Source: Siniperca chuatsi
Taxonomy: Eukaryota; Chordata; Actinopteri; Centrarchiformes; Sinipercidae
DNA length: 64,000 nucleotides
Assembly: GCF_020085105.1 (NCBI RefSeq)
Contig: NC_058052.1
Coordinates: 11,141,233-11,205,232, forward strand
Direction of reading: 5' to 3'
Below are positions 61,250 through 64,000 of the stretch, piece after piece; position 1 is the stretch's first letter; each line of letters starts with the position of its first letter. The position numbers and the translations under genes are program-made. The notes beneath the pieces were generated by a model, which did no database searches, was not told the origin of the DNA, and saw only the letters and a list, made by a program, of their open reading frames with translations.

Positions 61250-62670
61250 GTGAGTGTCTTTGTAAAATCACAACATTAATACATAATCAATTACAATTTT
61301 GACAATGAGATTGGTTTATCTTTACATCTGAAAATCATTTTTTAAATGTTATTTTGTTTTTCATGACCATGATCTGTGTTGAAACAATGACAACAGCAAA
61401 CAAGAACAACTTCCACTCATTGGCTCACTACTTTTGGTGTGTAATGTGCATGACAGATCATTTGTTGTCTGTGTCATATGGCCTAGGTTATAAATTGATG
61501 GCTACAGTTTCCAGTGAAAGTCTACTTTACCAGTTTGAATAAACCGTGAAGTAATGTTTCCCTATAAGGCTGCTGCCAAGCAACTGTTCTCTGTCAGAAT
61601 CTGGATTTTAAAAAAACACGTCCTTTTAATCCTCAATCGACTAAAATCTAAGGATTATAGCCTTTTACCATTAAGAACAACAGGTTTACGGGGAGACTGG
61701 TAATTTTGTGGTTGACTGCTTTTCCAACAGGAAACCAGACATCAGAATGATTTGTATATGACCTTTTAGACCTGATAGTTTTCCTAAAACCTGTCAAAAC
61801 ATTTCCATTACAGTGATGTATCAGAGACATTTTATTACAGCTAACTTATTTGTGAAAGGGGGAATCTCAGGGGGACATGTGCTGTACAGCTCAGCAGCTC
61901 TGCCTGTCACACATTTAAAATGGATTTCCATGCGCTTCGAGAGTCCCCTTGGTGGCTTTGTTTGGCTTTCAGACACCTCGACGGCGTCTGGTAGGTTGTT
62001 GCTGTCTGCAGCGGTTAAACATTGTGTGATTGGATGAATGAGAAGGAGTCTCACAGATTTGTAATGGTTGATTTAATGGCAGTGAACCCTTTATGTTGTT
62101 AAAGCTCCTGACTAAGTTAAATACACATAGTAAACCAGTGTGTCGTTCAGGTCAACCTCCATGTCAGCAGTCAGTATTTATTTAAGCATTTTAACAGCTG
62201 TAGATAGACTCACTTTCCATTTATGTCATTCTTTTACTGAAAAACTTCACGTCACTAGAGTGTTCATTGCGCATCCAAGTATGTGTTATAAAAGTAATGT
62301 TTTTCCAGTATTTACTATGTGATGAATATCTTTTGGGATATTTTAATTAAATTAAATCACTGCTGCAGATTTCTTTTCACTTAGCTTTAGGTTTTCTAAG
62401 CTCCCTCAGTTATCTCTCTTATTTGTCACTCTCTCCTGACTCTCTCCTGCCGTTTGCTACATGCCCAGGAGCCATCCCACATGCCAGAGTAGCAATTGCT
62501 GCCTGTCAGTCACAACACTTGTCCCATCACTGCTGTTGGAGAAATAAAGGTTTGTTCAGAATAGGAGAGAGGAGGAGTGACACTGCTATTTCCACTATAG
62601 GTTTCATCAGTAGATAAAGTTACACTTGCATATGTGTGGCAGGGACAGAAATGTGACTGCATGGTTAATG

Positions 62671-62718
<48 letters not shown>

Positions 62719-64000
62719 ATGTGTTTGTTCCCCGCCCTCAGAGGCTGTCCTAGCTGTCAGTCCTGCTCAGTCTGTACGGCTTTGTGAACTGAAGCCTGTA
62801 GTGGGAGGAATTTGGGCAGGCACTCAGCCCCACTGAAGTCATTTGCACAGACCAGACAGAGCGGAACAAAAGCCAGAGTTCAGAGAAACACTTGAGCATG
62901 TGCTTCGATGTGAGTGTTTATGACAGAGTCAGTCAGAGACACAGACAGAGGAGAGAAGGACTGGGACGTACAGTTATTGGTTCTGGTGTTTTGGAGTGCA
63001 GCAGGCGCTCAGCAGAAGTCATTTCCATCACTTACTGTAGTTAGCTCTGAAGTTGTCGGATGGATTCTTCCATGACTGAAATCTGGGTGAGTTGACAAGA
63101 AGTAGCTGCCCTATTTTTTTCTGTGTGTGCGTCTACAGTAGGTGTTTGTGTTTAAGTCCCTCCAGGTGGATGCGGCAGATGGTCAGTAGGTAACTAGTGC
63201 TAATTACGCTCTGCCTCTGCTGACCTCACCAGATGGGCAGAGGAGAGGGACAAATAGAAAGACGAAGGGACAGAAGGCTGAAAAGAAGGAACACAGTTGC
63301 GAAATGAACATTGTACTTCAAAAAATGTTACAGGTTAGAGCATGTTGTGCTCCCCTCCCCTACTTGATGTGGAGGCTGACTCGTTGACGGTTTGCGAGAA
63401 ATGTCAGTAGTAGTAAAACTAACTACTGCTTCTAACCGTGAGTTTTCTCACAACTCTTGTTGGCATGATAGACTTTTAAAATGACCAGAAATGATCAAAA
63501 TTGGCATAAAAATTTTTTTTTTTGAAAATGTTGTACAACTAGTTTTAATAAAAATAATCTTTTGTAAAGCCATTTTCACTCATGAAACACTATGGGAATG
63601 ACTGTCGCTCTTTAACTTTGGTATGTAGGATATTTCTCATCCATGTTTTAGGAGTAAAAAGGAAGTAGGATGTGCTAGAGCCCACATTGTACTGTAAATA
63701 GACTAGTTGCCATGGCGATTGTAGGTTCATATGACTTTGCCGGCACAAGTGAAATGGATAATCTCATGTCTGTCATTTATTCAACCACACTAGACTGCCT
63801 TTAAATGATAATTTAATCTCAATAGTGGCAGAAGAGAATTGGTGGATTATTTATGAAGTATGTGTTTGCAATATACCATACGATTTGTTCTTGAATGTGC
63901 AGTACGTGTGTGTGTGTGTGTGTGTGTGTGTGTCAGGACAGTATGAGCTAGCTGCTGGCTGCATGGTATTCCTATCATTACAGCATTAAAAAAAAACACT
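61250..64000 (+). other. tacc2 intron sequence to window end
   Basis: No further tacc2 exon was recognised. Microsatellites (GT)n lie at about 62674-62716 and 63905-63933. A candidate alternative promoter/first exon lies at about 62870-63087. The window ends in an A-run. Confidence 0.5.
62870..63087 (+). promoter_or_regulatory. tacc2: Possible internal promoter and first exon of a short tacc2 isoform
   Basis: A purine-rich leader (CAGACAGAGCGGAACAAAAG) runs to an ATG at about 63060 encoding MDSSMTEIW, ending at a strong donor TGG|GTGAGT. Mammalian TACC2 uses internal promoters for short isoforms. However, this exon ends in phase 0 while the preceding known exon ends in phase 2. It would therefore be noncoding, or would join a different downstream exon. 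Confidence 0.3.

Noticed and set aside
1..64000. CRISPR arrays, rRNA, tRNA, viral genes or bacterial operons
   Set aside because: None seen. The only regular repeats are microsatellites and eukaryotic transposon parts. A tRNA or small RNA gene could be missed by eye.

Overview
The window is nuclear DNA of a ray-finned (teleost) fish. It has five vertebrate-type genes with GT-AG introns, many of them 80-120 bp long. It also has long CA/GT microsatellites, AT-rich introns, and repeats of kinds common in teleosts: hAT-type miniature elements with 8-bp target duplications, LINE tails, and a foldback element. There are no bacterial, viral or organellar genes, no CRISPR array, and no rRNA or tRNA gene that I could recognise.

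Layout. Positions 1-1500 are repeat-rich. A noncoding first exon probably ends at a strong donor at 1825/1826. tmem63b (+) has 24 coding exons from 9438 to 21220 and a 3'UTR to about 24.1 kb. Next is a compact seven-exon ZIP9-like zinc transporter (slc39a9 family, +, 25043-27205). The single-exon coiled-coil gene ccdc177 follows on the minus strand (31133-29421), convergent with the zinc transporter. nsmce4a (+, ten coding exons, 35549-39269) encodes the kleisin of the SMC5/6 complex; a 1.36-kb foldback element ends about 330 bp upstream of its start. From about 40 kb to the end lies the 5' half of tacc2 (+). It has several candidate first exons, a 6.45-kb exon, and a Pro/Glu-rich exon. The C-terminal TACC coiled coil lies beyond the window.

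The genes form no operon or pathway. They are a syntenic block: from memory of human gene order, SLC39A9/CCDC177 (14q24), NSMCE4A/TACC2 (10q26) and TMEM63B (6p21) are on three chromosomes. I traced exon-intron structures by hand. The complete genes sum to whole codons: TMEM63B 861 aa (853 from the second Met), ZIP9-like 307 aa, CCDC177 570 aa and NSMCE4A 346 aa.

Points most worth a second look: three possible tacc2 first exons, each supplying an N-terminus beginning Met-Gly and ending in the same splice phase; a 63-nt cassette exon and a 99-nt stop-free intron in tmem63b; a GC-AG intron and loss of the histidine-rich loop in the ZIP9-like gene; two hAT miniature elements with perfect target duplications; and the foldback element beside nsmce4a. 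I see no convincing wholly new biological system.
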